Positions 26,772 through 36,670 of a DNA stretch of 64,000 nt are shown piece by piece. The notes under the pieces were generated by a model. It made no database searches. It saw only the letters and a list, made by a program, of their open reading frames with translations, and was not told the DNA's origin. The stretch is from Methanobacteriota archaeon (lineage in GTDB: Archaea; Thermoplasmatota; Thermoplasmata; Thermoplasmatales; ARK-15). The position numbers were made by a program, and so were the translations under genes. The DNA lies in contig WSBC01000016.1 of assembly GCA_009758405.1 (NCBI GenBank), positions 124,001 to 188,000 of the forward strand, read 5' to 3'. Numbering within the stretch: the stretch's first letter is position 1; the number at the start of each line of letters is the position of its first letter.

Positions 26772-28226
26772 ATGAATCTATTAAATGAAAAAAAATACCC
26801 TCTTGAATATTTCCAAAAAAAGAGGAACTATCGATGGTATATTTTGTTAGTGGTTCTTTTGGGTGCATTTATGTCTGCACTAGACCTAAATTTAATGAAC
26901 ATGATCAATCCTGTGTGGAGTAAAATTTATAGGCAACAACTCTCATATGTTGAATGGGCAACGCTGGGATATCAACTTACACTTACATCTCTTCTACCTG
27001 TCCTAGGAAGAATTTCAGATATTTTTGGAAGAAAGATGTTCTATAATGTTGGCTTTTTAATATTTATAATTGGCTCAGCAATGGTGGGTATTGGATTTTC
27101 TCTTGAATGGATAATATTCTGGAGAATTATTCAGGCCATAGGCGCAACATTCCTGCAGAGTAATAGTATTGCAATAATTTCAGCAAATTTCCCTAGCGGT
27201 GAGAGAAGTAAGGCCATTGGTATCCAGGGTGCAGTTCAGGCAACTGGAATGGCCCTTGGCCCTACATTTGGTGGATTCATTGTGCAGTATTTTTCATGGA
27301 ACCTTGCTTTTTACATAAATGTACCCATAGGAATTTTGGGAACTATTTTCGCCCTTTTAATAATACCTGAATCAATATCGGAGGGTGAAAAAAAGAGGAT
27401 AGATTATGTTGGTGCATCTTTATTTACATCATTCCTTGGAATTTTTCTAATTAATTTTTCAATGAGTACAAATCCTGGATATCCCTTTATCAATGAGATT
27501 ATTTTATATTCCTTATCTATAATATTTTTAATTTTGTTTATTATACATTCGTTAAGGTTTGAAAACCCTATTATTGACATTACCCTATTGAAGGACATAC
27601 CCTATCTGTCGGGGAATTTTTCTGGTATGCTATCCTATTTAATAATCGGGGGAACAATGTTTATAGCACCCTATTATATGGAATATGGTCTTCATTATTC
27701 ACCTTCACTTTCTGGAACAGTCTTGGTAATAATTCCTGGATTTATGGGTATAGGAACACCAATTAGCGGCTTTATTTCTTCAAGGGTAGGTGCTTATAAA
27801 TTGACCTTATTAGGATTTTCCCTCATAACAATTTCTTCATTTTTAATAAGTACCTTAAACTCATCTTCAAATCTACTCACAATTTTCATTTATTTTGCAA
27901 TGATGGGCTTTGGAATGGGTATATTTACCGCACCAAACAACAGCTCCATAATGGGTATGGCCCCTGCTGGTAAACTTAGCATGGTAGGTGGGTTTTTAAA
28001 CATGATGAGAAGTATGGGATTAATACTTGGGGTAAGTACATCTACATTCCTTTTAGAATCCATAGCCCCTATACAGGTTCTAGTTAGTTCCCCTCTTCTG
28101 ATTTCATGGGCCTTCGATAGAACAATGATTGTATTATTCATTTTTTCCATATTAGGTTTTGTACTTACAACAATTAAGAAGAAGGAGACTAAGGAGAAAT
28201 TTATTACATTACCAGAGATTGGTTAA
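26772..28226 (+). CDS. MFS multidrug efflux transporter (DHA2/EmrB-like, 14 helices)
   Basis: The 484-residue protein has about fourteen membrane helices. Diagnostic segments are GAFMSALDLNLMNMINPVW in helix 1, LPVLGRISDIFGRKMFYN (motif A) after helix 2, and QATGMALGPTFGGFIVQYFSW (motif C, antiporter type) in helix 5. These place it with the DHA2 proton-drug antiporters. I start at ATG 26772; the frame extends 18 codons upstream into the promoter. Substrates are unknown. Confidence 0.88.
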   Translation: MNLLNEKKYPLEYFQKKRNYRWYILLVVLLGAFMSALDLNLMNMINPVWSKIYRQQLSYVEWATLGYQLTLTSLLPVLGRISDIFGRKMFYNVGFLIFIIGSAMVGIGFSLEWIIFWRIIQAIGATFLQSNSIAIISANFPSGERSKAIGIQGAVQATGMALGPTFGGFIVQYFSWNLAFYINVPIGILGTIFALLIIPESISEGEKKRIDYVGASLFTSFLGIFLINFSMSTNPGYPFINEIILYSLSIIFLILFIIHSLRFENPIIDITLLKDIPYLSGNFSGMLSYLIIGGTMFIAPYYMEYGLHYSPSLSGTVLVIIPGFMGIGTPISGFISSRVGAYKLTLLGFSLITISSFLISTLNSSSNLLTIFIYFAMMGFGMGIFTAPNNSSIMGMAPAGKLSMVGGFLNMMRSMGLILGVSTSTFLLESIAPIQVLVSSPLLISWAFDRTMIVLFIFSILGFVLTTIKKKETKEKFITLPEIG

Positions 28227-28333
28227 AATTCTTTTGATATAATGCAAAAAAATCAGAATTTATCATATGATTTAATTTTTAAAAAGAAATAATTAAATAA
28301 GAAAATTCAACAAATTTTTTAATGTATTATGTT

Positions 28334-28633
28334 CTATTCTTCCTTAGGCTGATCCATTATTATCTCTATAATATAACCATTTATAATTGCATTAACAATT
28401 TTTGCCCTTCCCCTCTGTAAATCTGTCCAAAGCGTCTTTCTTGATATCCCCATCCTTTGGGCCGCCTCTTCCTGCGTAAGATTTTCAAGATCTACAAGCC
28501 TCAAGGCTTCAAGTTCTGAAAGGAATATAAATACCTTTCCCGATGGTGGCCTACCCAATGGCCCGAACGATATTGATGTGGGGCTAATACTTATCCATCT
28601 CCTGCCCCTTCTTCTTCCTCTCCACGGCATCAT
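28334..28633 (-). CDS. DUF134/UPF0251 helix-turn-helix protein
   Basis: The 99-residue protein has the family layout: a short Arg-rich N-terminus (MPWRGRRRGRRW), the FGPLGRP segment, then ELEALRLVDLENLTQEEAAQRMGISRKTLWTDLQRGRAKIVNAI, which is a sigma70-region-4-like helix-turn-helix. Bacterial and archaeal members are small DNA-binding proteins, often next to Fe-S or redox genes. Two adjacent ATGs are possible starts. It is divergent from the 28.7-kb gene across about 80 bases. Confidence 0.88.
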   Translation of the reverse strand: MMPWRGRRRGRRWISISPTSISFGPLGRPPSGKVFIFLSELEALRLVDLENLTQEEAAQRMGISRKTLWTDLQRGRAKIVNAIINGYIIEIIMDQPKEE

Positions 28634-28715
28634 ATTTCAAAATAAATAATGTAATTATTTAAACTCTTTTTAGCAAAAATTTTATATTGACGAAACAATA
28701 AACCATTGATCATAG

Positions 28716-29198
28716 ATGGATTTGCTTGAAACAATATCGGTAAGTAAAATAGTAGGTCTCGTGGAAAGGGTAAGTGATCTTAAAGGACCAGAAGATCTTG
28801 CTCAAATTGACGATGATCTTGGAATTGAGAAATCCGAATTTTTTAATATAGTGGATGATGCAGAAAGACTTGATCTAGTGAAGGTCGTTGAGGGTAATAT
28901 ACAACTAACAGATTTTGGAAAAAAGTTTGTTAACTCTGGAATAAAGGAAAGGAAGATTCTTCTTGAACAAAAGTTAAGAAATATTGAGCCTTTTAAAACA
29001 CTGCTTTATTTACTCGAGAAGGACAAGGATAAAAAAATTAAGAAGGACAAATTTATTGAATTAATAAAGACACATTTCTACACAACGGATCCTGAAAAAA
29101 TATTCCAGGTTTTTGTAAACTGGGGCAGATATGCAAAGTTGATTGGATATAGTATAGATACTGACGAAGTATACATTTATGGGGAATCTGAGAAATGA
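28716..29198 (+). CDS. Stand-alone AAA-associated (AAA_assoc_C-like) domain protein
   Basis: This 160-residue cytoplasmic protein resembles the C-terminal AAA-associated domain found after some NitT/TauT-type ABC ATPases, here without an ATPase attached. Features are an N-terminal helical part with VGLVERVSDLKGPEDLAQIDDDLGIE, a winged-helix-like middle (EFFNIVDDAERLDLVKVVEGNIQLTDFGKKFV) and a C-terminal FVNWGRYAKLIGYSIDTDEVYI. No ABC transporter is adjacent, so a partner, if any, is encoded elsewhere. A regulatory role is inferred. Confidence 0.7.
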   Translation: MDLLETISVSKIVGLVERVSDLKGPEDLAQIDDDLGIEKSEFFNIVDDAERLDLVKVVEGNIQLTDFGKKFVNSGIKERKILLEQKLRNIEPFKTLLYLLEKDKDKKIKKDKFIELIKTHFYTTDPEKIFQVFVNWGRYAKLIGYSIDTDEVYIYGESEK

Positions 29199-29214
29199 TT
29201 TTTTAAAATCATTT
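29193..29214. terminator. Perfect 10-bp inverted repeat at the end of the AAA-associated gene
   Basis: AAATGATTTT and AAAATCATTT flank a two-base centre, and the stop codon of the preceding gene lies in the left arm. T-rich sequence follows. It may help end transcription, although archaeal termination usually needs only a T run. The 284 bases from here to the prenyl synthase gene are very AT-rich, and I see no gene or RNA in them. Confidence 0.35.
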
Positions 29215-29482
29215 AAAACTTAATTCCCATCAGTTTTATAAATTATTTATATATATATTCATTATGAATCCTAGACCTTTTGGTCATTAAAATCTTTTTA
29301 ATTTTTTTTAGTGATATCCTTTTATTGCAAGATTCACCAATAATAAGGTCAAATAAATAAGATTAAATAAAGACCCTTTAATTTCTTTTAAAATTAATCC
29401 AATTTTTCTTTAAATTTCTCAAAATTTAATACGCTGAAAAATGTTTAATATTAATTTGTATTACCCTAAACAGTGATATAAA

Positions 29483-30394
29483 TTGCCCCAATTTGAATAT
29501 TTAATTAAAAAACTTGATGAAAAAAAGAATGAAATAGATAGGGCTATAATGGACTATATAAGAAAAAAATACGATGGGGAATTATATGAACTGGTAGAAT
29601 ATGCCGTCGGGGATGGAAAAAGATTGAGAGGGATAGTTTTATTATTAATTTCTGAGGCACTTGAGGGGGAACAAAAAAAGGCCTTGAGATTGGCTGTGAG
29701 TGCTGAATTGGGTCATTCAGCAAGTCTTGTTCATGATGATATAATTGATAGAAGTGTGGAAAGAAGAAAAAAGCCTACCCTATGGAAAAAATATGGAATG
29801 GAGAAGGCTGTAATCATTCCTCACATTTTAATTTCTGAATCACTCGAGATAGCAAGAAGAGAAGGCGAAGAATTCTTTAGGGTGGGACTAGATACATGGT
29901 CTAAGGCTTCAATGGGAGAATACCTTGATATACTTGCAGAGGATAAAAATAAATGGCCAGATATAAATTATAGAGAATTGATTGCACTCAAAAGTGGTTC
30001 ATTATTCGAGGGAGCGGCAGAAATAGGTGCTCTAGTATCAGGGAAAAAAGAATATTTTATGGATGCAAAAAAATATGGAATGGCGCTTGGGATTGCCTAT
30101 CAATTTTCAGATGATCTTGTAGGTTACATTAACTCGAATGAAGAGGGTGGAGGAAGCCAAAGTCTTTTTTCATATTATATAAGGAATGAGATTGGTGATT
30201 CTAAGGACATTGGTTTAATTCTAGGGTTTTTCATGTTCAATATTATGAAGGAGTTTGAAACAATTAGAAGATCTAAATTATTTGAAAAAAGTGAATATTT
30301 AAAACTTTTCCCAATATTCTCAATTCTTGAAATAATGAAGGAAAATTCAAGTCTTTATGACCTTCTAAAGAATGTTCTAGAAAATTACTTTTAA
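29483..30394 (+). CDS. Isoprenyl diphosphate synthase (GGPP synthase-type)
   Basis: The 303-residue enzyme condenses isopentenyl diphosphate with allylic diphosphates to build the chains of archaeal membrane lipids. It contains GDGKRLRG (about 43-50) for IPP binding and the first Asp-rich motif HDDIID (D85, D86, D89). The second motif is reduced to YQFSDDLVGY, lacking the third aspartate. The rest is helical. The start is a TTG at 29483 with GTGATA upstream; no ATG occurs near the N-terminus. Chain length is not deducible with confidence. Confidence 0.85.
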   Translation: MPQFEYLIKKLDEKKNEIDRAIMDYIRKKYDGELYELVEYAVGDGKRLRGIVLLLISEALEGEQKKALRLAVSAELGHSASLVHDDIIDRSVERRKKPTLWKKYGMEKAVIIPHILISESLEIARREGEEFFRVGLDTWSKASMGEYLDILAEDKNKWPDINYRELIALKSGSLFEGAAEIGALVSGKKEYFMDAKKYGMALGIAYQFSDDLVGYINSNEEGGGSQSLFSYYIRNEIGDSKDIGLILGFFMFNIMKEFETIRRSKLFEKSEYLKLFPIFSILEIMKENSSLYDLLKNVLENYF

Positions 30395-30436
30395 ATTTTC
30401 AAAATATTTATTTTATTGATTCCCATTAATGATTAC

Positions 30437-32044
30437 ATGAAGCTTATAGTTGTTACCGGTGGTGTAATTTCAGGTCTTGGTAAAGGAATTACTACTTCAA
30501 GTATAGCAAAAATACTGCAACAAAAGGGCTTGAAAGTTAATGTTATAAAAATTGATCCTTATATCAATTACGATGCTGGGACAATGAATCCCTATCAACA
30601 TGGTGAAGTTTTTGTTCTTGATGATGGTACTGAGGTGGATCTTGATTTAGGAAATTATGAAAGATTTCTAGATATACCATTAAATGGTGAAAATAATATT
30701 ACAACAGGCAAGGTCTACAAAACAGTTATAGAGAGAGAAAGGAAGGGAGAATATCTTGGTAAAACTGTACAGATTATACCGCACATAACGGATGAGATAA
30801 AAAGAAGAATCTACAGGGTGGCAAAGGGTTCGGGTGCAGATGTTGTTCTTGTGGAGGTGGGTGGCACAGTGGGTGACATAGAATCAATGCCTTTCCTAGA
30901 GGCCTTGAGACAAATAGGCAGGGAGTTGGGTGAGGGAAATAGACTCTTTGTTCACACTACCCTAGTGCCTATACTTGACGTGGTTGGTGAACAGAAGACA
31001 AAACCAACACAACACAGTGTTAAGGAGCTTAGGGCAATAGGAATTTCACCTGATATTATAGTTGGTAGGTGCAAAGTTCCATTAACACAGGAAACGAAAG
31101 AGAAAATTTCAAATTTTTGCGATGTACCTGTTGAGGCAGTGATCAGTGCACCAGATGCAAAGACCTCGGTCTATGAGGTACCAATGTTGTTTGAAGAACA
31201 GAATTTGAGTGAATATATATCAAAAAAACTGAAAATTGACGGAAGAAAACCAGATTTAGTGAAATGGAAGGAATTTGTTGAAAGGCTCGAAAATCCTGAT
31301 GATGAGGTGACAATAGGTGTAGTTGGTAAATATGTAAATCTAAAGGACTCATACTTAAGCCATAAGGAGGCATTTATACATTCATCCGCATTCTTGAAGG
31401 TAAGGATAAACATTAAATGGATTGATTCTGAAAACCTAGAAAATGGGAGGGAGGATCTAAGGGGTTTACATGGCATTTTGATCCCTGGAGGTTTTGGGGT
31501 TAGAGGTACAGAAGGTAAGATAAAGGCTGCAAAGTATGCCAGAGAAAATAAAATTCCATTTCTTGGTATATGTCTTGGATTCCAAATGGCAGTTGTGGAA
31601 TTTGCTAGAAATGTTCTTGGATATGAAGATGCCAATAGTACTGAATTCTTCCCTGATACAAAACATCCTGTAATTGATTTATTACCTGAACAGAGGGGTG
31701 TGAATGAGCTAGGTGGCACGATGAGATTAGGATCACAGAAGGTTTTGATCAACGAGGATTCAAAGGCCTATAAACTTTATGGTGAGAGAATAATTTATGA
31801 AAGACATAGGCATAGATATGAGGTAAACGAATCTTATATAAATGAAATTGAGTCACATGGAATGAGATTTACTGGAAAGGATGAAACTGGAAGAAAAATG
31901 GAAATATTTGAGCTTGAAGATCATCCATTTTATATGGCAAGTCAGTTCCATCCTGAATTTAAAAGCAGACCATTAAAACCATCCAGACTTCATCTTGGCT
32001 TAGCAATGGCAGCTTTGGAATACAAGAGGTCTCATACATATTGA
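30437..32044 (+). CDS. pyrG: CTP synthase
   Basis: PyrG aminates UTP to CTP using glutamine and ATP. The 535 residues contain the synthase domain, beginning [25 protein letters not shown], with [35 protein letters not shown], followed by a class I glutaminase domain with nucleophile [13 protein letters not shown] and late His/Glu in [13 protein letters not shown] 30437 is preferred over a TTG seven codons earlier because homologues begin at MKLI. It overlaps the convergent glycosyltransferase end by 13 bases. Confidence 0.97.
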   Translation: MKLIVVTGGVISGLGKGITTSSIAKILQQKGLKVNVIKIDPYINYDAGTMNPYQHGEVFVLDDGTEVDLDLGNYERFLDIPLNGENNITTGKVYKTVIERERKGEYLGKTVQIIPHITDEIKRRIYRVAKGSGADVVLVEVGGTVGDIESMPFLEALRQIGRELGEGNRLFVHTTLVPILDVVGEQKTKPTQHSVKELRAIGISPDIIVGRCKVPLTQETKEKISNFCDVPVEAVISAPDAKTSVYEVPMLFEEQNLSEYISKKLKIDGRKPDLVKWKEFVERLENPDDEVTIGVVGKYVNLKDSYLSHKEAFIHSSAFLKVRINIKWIDSENLENGREDLRGLHGILIPGGFGVRGTEGKIKAAKYARENKIPFLGICLGFQMAVVEFARNVLGYEDANSTEFFPDTKHPVIDLLPEQRGVNELGGTMRLGSQKVLINEDSKAYKLYGERIIYERHRHRYEVNESYINEIESHGMRFTGKDETGRKMEIFELEDHPFYMASQFHPEFKSRPLKPSRLHLGLAMAALEYKRSHTY

Positions 32045-33144
32045 GAGTATATTTCAAGCAATTTTTCGACACTTTTTTCCCAGGTATAAGAGGAGGCTCT
32101 TTCTTTTGATCTTAAGGAAAGCTCTTTTCTTAAATTTTCATCCTCAATAACATTAATGATTGATTCCTTTAATTTTTCAAGATTTTTAGTTTCAACAAGT
32201 ATGCCCGTATCATCTACAATTTCAGGAATAGCTGTATTTTTATAGGCCACCACTGGAACACCTGCAGCCATGGAATTGAGAATTGAGATACCAAAACCTT
32301 CGTTTAAACTTGGAGCCACATAAACATCAAATGCTGAAATATAATATGGTAGGATATCATCCTCAACCTTTCCTGCAAATATAACATCTTTAATGGAATT
32401 ATTTTCAATAAGAATTTTTTTAACAAAATCTGTATTTCCCTTGATACCTGATGTTGATATATCAGGTTCTGGGCCTACGAAAATGAGTATGGCATTAGGA
32501 ATTTCTTTTTTTATATCCGCCCAAATTTTTGCAATATCCTGAGGACCTTTTCCCATAGACATCCTACCAATAAATCCAATCACTTTGCTATTTTCATTTA
32601 TTCCAATTCTTTTTCTTGCAATTTCCTTAGGTGGAAAATAATTATATTCAACTCCGTGGGGAACTACATATATTTCTTTTTTTACCCCCATATCAAGCAA
32701 TCTTGACCTTGTAAAATTGCTTGGTACAATATAAGCAGAACAATCAGCATTAACTAAATATCTTTCCATTTTTGAAAAAATTTTTGAAACTGACCATCCT
32801 GTAAATTCTTCAAGTTGCTCACCATAAACACTATGAATATGCTTAATTACAGGAGTATCTCTTAATTTTTTTTCAAATCCAAGAATTGGAAATGAGAGAT
32901 AGGAGTGTGTATGTACAATTTCAAAATTTTTGGTATATAATGAGGAAAATAGTAGCATATATTTAGGAACCCTGAAAAATCTAACATTTTCAATTTCCTC
33001 TTTAGATTTTGATCCCTTTATTAAGGATGTTAGTATTGATACATCATTACCTCTATTTGCAAGAAGTGTGGAATATTTCCAAACTACCCTTTCCACACCT
33101 CCCAAATGAGGCGGTGCCAGATCCGAGATCTGTAGAATTTTCAT
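32032..33144 (-). CDS. Glycosyltransferase, GT4 (group 1) family
   Basis: The 370-residue GT-B protein starts with [24 protein letters not shown] (nucleotide-sugar enzyme glycine loop) and has the C-terminal catalytic EX7E region in [46 protein letters not shown] is the GT4 linker strand. It may glycosylate lipids or surface proteins; the acceptor is unknown. Its ATG immediately follows the TAA of the L15e gene, so it appears cotranscribed with a ribosomal protein gene. Many sequon-rich surface proteins in this window would need such enzymes, but no link is shown. Confidence 0.88.
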   Translation of the reverse strand: MKILQISDLAPPHLGGVERVVWKYSTLLANRGNDVSILTSLIKGSKSKEEIENVRFFRVPKYMLLFSSLYTKNFEIVHTHSYLSFPILGFEKKLRDTPVIKHIHSVYGEQLEEFTGWSVSKIFSKMERYLVNADCSAYIVPSNFTRSRLLDMGVKKEIYVVPHGVEYNYFPPKEIARKRIGINENSKVIGFIGRMSMGKGPQDIAKIWADIKKEIPNAILIFVGPEPDISTSGIKGNTDFVKKILIENNSIKDVIFAGKVEDDILPYYISAFDVYVAPSLNEGFGISILNSMAAGVPVVAYKNTAIPEIVDDTGILVETKNLEKLKESIINVIEDENLRKELSLRSKERASSYTWEKSVEKLLEIYSQYV

Positions 33145-33687
33145 TTAGCCTTTAAGGCCCCTTGATTTCCTAAGACCTCTTCCTTTTTGGCCTGCAGATG
33201 TTTTTCCCCTGAAAACCCTTCCCTTTTGATTCCCTATCCAGGAAAGATTTTTATCATTAAGAATTGCAGGATGATTCCTATCAACAAGTATAACTTCATA
33301 ATATTTGTAAAGTCCATCTTCACCCACATAGTAAGAATTAAGTACCTCCATATTCGGATACTTTCTTGCTACTCTTTCCTCAGCAATCCTTTTTGTGCTT
33401 TTTTTCATTGTTATCTTTAAAATTCCTCTTCTTTTTGGTCTTCTCCCCGCCCTTATTGCAGGCTTATTAAGGCCTCCTCTTCTTACCCTTGCCCTCACAA
33501 TAATTATTCCTTGTTTTGCCTTGTATCCGAGTGCCCTGGCTCTGTCAAGCCTTGTTGGTCTTTCAATTCTTACCAAGGCCGGTCCCTTTCTCCATTCAAT
33601 CATTCTTTGCCATTGCAATTCTCCTAAAAATCCTTCCCTTGGCCTTTTCCAAATCTCGCCTATGAAATCATACATATTTTTTACCAT
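33145..33687 (-). CDS. rpl15e: Ribosomal protein L15e
   Basis: This is the archaeal/eukaryotic large-subunit protein, 180 residues and strongly basic. It has the signature [47 protein letters not shown], and a Gly/Arg/Lys-rich end ([20 protein letters not shown]). I use the ATG at 33687 (MVKNMYDF), which has GGTGAG just upstream and matches the family start. A TTG 17 codons earlier would add a non-conserved stretch. A glycosyltransferase gene begins right after the stop. Confidence 0.95.
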   Translation of the reverse strand: MVKNMYDFIGEIWKRPREGFLGELQWQRMIEWRKGPALVRIERPTRLDRARALGYKAKQGIIIVRARVRRGGLNKPAIRAGRRPKRRGILKITMKKSTKRIAEERVARKYPNMEVLNSYYVGEDGLYKYYEVILVDRNHPAILNDKNLSWIGNQKGRVFRGKTSAGQKGRGLRKSRGLKG

Positions 33688-33830
33688 ATTTCTCACCTTC
33701 GGGCTTCTCCAAGGAACATCGCCCTTTTTTAACTTCAATATTGTAAATTATAAAAACTTTTTGAAAGAGTAGCCTAGTTGTGATATCCTAAAATTATTTC
33801 GGAAAATCACAAATTTTTAAAAAAATTTAA

Positions 33831-33848
33831 ATATTTTATATATATAAC
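33831..33848 (+). promoter_or_regulatory. Strong TATA region of the small winged-helix gene
   Basis: A run of alternating A/T ending in TTTTATATATATAA lies about 25 bases before the expected transcription start near 33865. This leaves a leader of about 15 bases holding AAAGGTGAT before the ATG at 33880. Unlike many genes here, this one seems to have a Shine-Dalgarno leader, consistent with high expression. Confidence 0.4.
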
Positions 33849-33879
33849 ACAAATTAGTAAATTTATAAAGGTGATTAAA

Positions 33880-34101
33880 ATGGCTGATGAGACACTTACA
33901 CCCAACGCAAAAAAAGTATATGAGGCTATGAAAAAGCTAGGTGCGACATCTGAAGATAAGCTAAAAACAGCAGATGATATAATGAAGGCTGCAAGTATGG
34001 GAAAAGGAATTGTAAACAATGCCCTTCAGGAATTGATAAATAAAGGGTATGTTAAAAGGATTGCAAGACAAAAAAGTGCGGGTTATTATCTTCTTAAATA
34101 A
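33880..34101 (+). CDS. Small basic winged-helix DNA-binding protein
   Basis: The 73-residue protein is basic (about 12 Lys and 2 Arg against 8 acidic residues). It folds, by pattern, as a single winged helix: LTPNAKKVYEAMKKLG, then the helix-turn-helix TADDIMKAASMGKGIVNNALQELINKGYV and the wing VKRIARQKSAGYYLL. There is no sensor domain. Its ATG follows AAAGGTGATTAA. Position between translation genes, small size, charge and strong promoter make an abundant chromatin-type or global regulatory protein conceivable. No specific family name is claimed. Confidence 0.75.
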   Translation: MADETLTPNAKKVYEAMKKLGATSEDKLKTADDIMKAASMGKGIVNNALQELINKGYVKRIARQKSAGYYLLK

Positions 34102-34105
34102 TTTC

Positions 34106-35848
34106 CTAAATGCCCCAGAAAGGCTTTTCCCTTCTTTTTATTGATATTATTTCATTCAGCGTCTCATTCTCTTCATATGTAAGTTCTAGATTTTTTAATT
34201 TTTTCACGTCATTTTCACTTAGATCTGAATATATTATATCTCCAGGTTGAACATTTCTTCCTACAACAGCTTCTGATATAGATACAGCAACCTCCTGCCC
34301 CATTATTGCCTCTTTAAGAGTCTGATCCTTATCCCTAATACTTTTTATTGTACCCAAAGATTTTCCTTCAGAATTCATAACAGGTAAATCAGGTTTAATT
34401 TTACCGGCAAGAACTCTGACACCAACGATAGCTGGTTTAGAGGTCCTAAATATATAATTTTCAAGTATTTTTAATTTTACTGGGAAGTTTATTTCAGACC
34501 TTTTTTCTTCTTCAATCCTTTCTTTTTCTTTTTCAATCGTTTCCTTGTATTTATCAATTAGTTCATATAGAACCTTACCTTCTATAATTTTCACACTTGT
34601 TCCTGATACTATATCCTGTGGTGCCTTAACGTTGTATGCAATTATTATCCTATTTAGCTCATTTTGAGTTGTTTCTGCGTCTACCACATCCCTTTTTGTA
34701 ACATCACCTATTCCTGCCTTTTTTACAGGAACTCCTAAGAGACTTAGTTCATAATAAAGTGCTTCAAGTGATCCCTTAGCATCTGCCTTTATTACTATAC
34801 CATCCTCAGAAAGATCAATGGCAAGTTTTGATTCATCCCTTATTTCATTTATAATATGTTCCAAATTCTCTATATTAGCAACTTTAACTATACCACCGGG
34901 AATTACATCATCAATATCCGGAGCTGCAATTTTTATTCCGGCCGCAGCACTTACCTCCTTCACCTGTATAAAGGGATCTCTTGGATCCCTTATCTCATCT
35001 AGAGGCCTTGGTTTTAGAAGTATTTTTACTTTAGTTATTACAGGCTTATTTTTACCAGAAACTACTATCGTATCACCTTTCCTTATGGTACCCTCATATA
35101 ATATGACATCGAGTGTCTTACCTAAACCCTTTTCTTCCTTTATTTCAAGGACTGTACCCACACCAGGTCCCTCTTCGGTTTTTAATTGGTTCTCAAGATA
35201 CCTTTGGGAAAGCCCTATTAGAACTAGAAGGAGGTCTGCTATACCTATTCTTAATTTTGAACTAACTGGAACTATTGCAACGTTCTTTGTAAAATCACTT
35301 ATTCTGTCGTACCTCTCAGAGGAAAAGCCATGGTTAAAAAGTTGTTCTGAGATTGTATATATGGATCTATCCAGTTCTTCTTTAACAAAATCTTTTTGTT
35401 CCGCTATTGCCTGGACAAAGGGCTTATTCTGTGAATTTCTCCAGCCATCAATAAGATCTATTTTTGTAGCTGCTATTACAAATGGTGTCTTGAACTTTTT
35501 TAGAATATTAAGGCTTTCAACCGTCTGCTGCATCACCTTTTCTCTAATATCAACAACAAGTATTGCAATGTCAGATAAAGATCCGCCCCTTGCCCTTAAT
35601 GTTGTAAATGCCTCATGGCCTGGGGTATCTATAAAAAGGAGCCCAGGTATTTTGAATTTTCTCTCTTTAATTAAACTACCGCATATTTCATAGATCGTTT
35701 CTATTGGCACCTCTGTGGCACCTATATGTTGTGTTATACCTCCATGTTCCTTTTTGGCTATAGATGTGCCCCTAATTGCATCTAACAATGATGTTTTACC
35801 GTGATCAACATGTCCAAGTACACCTATAATAGGCTGTCTTATCTTCAT
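34106..35848 (-). CDS. infB: Translation initiation factor aIF5B
   Basis: aIF5B is the GTPase that promotes ribosomal subunit joining. The 580 residues include G1 GHVDHGKTSLLDAIRG (about 11-26), the switch I region EHGGITQHIGAT, G3 DTPGHEAF, G4 AATKIDL and the SSK-like G5, then domains II-IV, with the C-terminal domain II-like barrel (EVAVSISEAVVGRNVQPGDIIYSD). It is of normal archaeal length with no intein. The pcn gene lies upstream on the same strand across about 45 bases. Confidence 0.96.
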   Translation of the reverse strand: MKIRQPIIGVLGHVDHGKTSLLDAIRGTSIAKKEHGGITQHIGATEVPIETIYEICGSLIKERKFKIPGLLFIDTPGHEAFTTLRARGGSLSDIAILVVDIREKVMQQTVESLNILKKFKTPFVIAATKIDLIDGWRNSQNKPFVQAIAEQKDFVKEELDRSIYTISEQLFNHGFSSERYDRISDFTKNVAIVPVSSKLRIGIADLLLVLIGLSQRYLENQLKTEEGPGVGTVLEIKEEKGLGKTLDVILYEGTIRKGDTIVVSGKNKPVITKVKILLKPRPLDEIRDPRDPFIQVKEVSAAAGIKIAAPDIDDVIPGGIVKVANIENLEHIINEIRDESKLAIDLSEDGIVIKADAKGSLEALYYELSLLGVPVKKAGIGDVTKRDVVDAETTQNELNRIIIAYNVKAPQDIVSGTSVKIIEGKVLYELIDKYKETIEKEKERIEEEKRSEINFPVKLKILENYIFRTSKPAIVGVRVLAGKIKPDLPVMNSEGKSLGTIKSIRDKDQTLKEAIMGQEVAVSISEAVVGRNVQPGDIIYSDLSENDVKKLKNLELTYEENETLNEIISIKRREKPFWGI

Positions 35849-35893
35849 CTCCCTTCGTAAAATATGTGATATTTAATTAACTTTTCTTGACCT

Positions 35894-36619
35894 TTATTCT
35901 TCTATCCTCGGTGCCAGAAGGAATATGCCATTTCCCTTACCATCAGAGAATGTAAATTCAATTTTAACAGGGTAATCTGTTCCAAGATTGACTGTTACAT
36001 ATTCAGAATTTATTGCCTTTATGAACCTAAGAAGGTAATCAACAGGATAAAGACTTTTTACCTCTGAATCACATTTAAGTTCCTTAAGGAGATCCTTTGG
36101 TATTATTAACTTAGTTGAGTCTTCATCTCCAGTTGAATAAAGCCTGAACTCCGTAGGTGTTATGTGAAGGGTAATGTTATCAGAGATATTTTCAGCCACT
36201 TTTATACCTCCTGCAAATTGGTCTGTAGGCACAACTGCCTTTGCAGGTAGTCCTAGAGAAGGTACCTTTGGAACAGTTATACTAGAAGGATCTATTGTTG
36301 ACATTGTTCTACTAAGATAACCAACTGTAAGAAGAAGCTTTGAATCATCCTTCTTTATTTCAATAACATCACTTGAACCTGTATTTTTAAGAAAATCTTT
36401 TATTTTTTCAAGATCTACCCCTACCTCTGTCTCCTCATCAAGCTCATATTCAAGAAATGCCTCTTTGTTCAGATCCAGAACTATCATAGCCACATGAGCA
36501 GGATCTACGCACTTTACGCTAAGTCCCTTCTTTGTAAATTCAAATTTTGCCTCTGTGACTAACGTAAGTAGCAAATCAGTTATCTCCTTGAGATCCCTAA
36601 CATTCATCTTTACATCCAT
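35894..36619 (-). CDS. pcn: DNA polymerase sliding clamp PCNA
   Basis: The 241-residue protein forms the trimeric ring that tethers DNA polymerase and repair enzymes. Typical segments are the N-terminal DLLLTLVTEAKFEFTKKGLSVKCVDPAHVAMI, the interdomain connector near SSITVPKVPSLGLPAKA, and the C-terminal YPVKIEFTFSDGKGNGIFLLAPRIEE, which is part of the docking site for PIP-box partners. A single PCNA gene is visible here. It starts at ATG 36619, divergent from nothing; ubiD-like gene lies upstream on the same strand. Confidence 0.97.
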   Translation of the reverse strand: MDVKMNVRDLKEITDLLLTLVTEAKFEFTKKGLSVKCVDPAHVAMIVLDLNKEAFLEYELDEETEVGVDLEKIKDFLKNTGSSDVIEIKKDDSKLLLTVGYLSRTMSTIDPSSITVPKVPSLGLPAKAVVPTDQFAGGIKVAENISDNITLHITPTEFRLYSTGDEDSTKLIIPKDLLKELKCDSEVKSLYPVDYLLRFIKAINSEYVTVNLGTDYPVKIEFTFSDGKGNGIFLLAPRIEE

Positions 36620-36670
36620 CTATGATCACAATCTACTATATTTAATAAGGATATAATAAAACTTTCTTGT

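Noticed and set aside
29215-29482. Possible small RNA or gene in the AT-rich gap before the prenyl synthase gene
   Set aside because: I found no tRNA-like fold, no clear C/D box pair and only trivial short frames.
31171-31752. Minus-strand frame (193 codons) opposite pyrG
   Set aside because: It mirrors conserved CTP synthase sequence and shows no domain or start signal of its own.
34818-35693. Long plus-strand reading frame (291 codons) inside infB
   Set aside because: It lies wholly opposite a well-conserved GTPase gene, has low-complexity Ser/Phe/Ile-rich composition and no recognisable domain.
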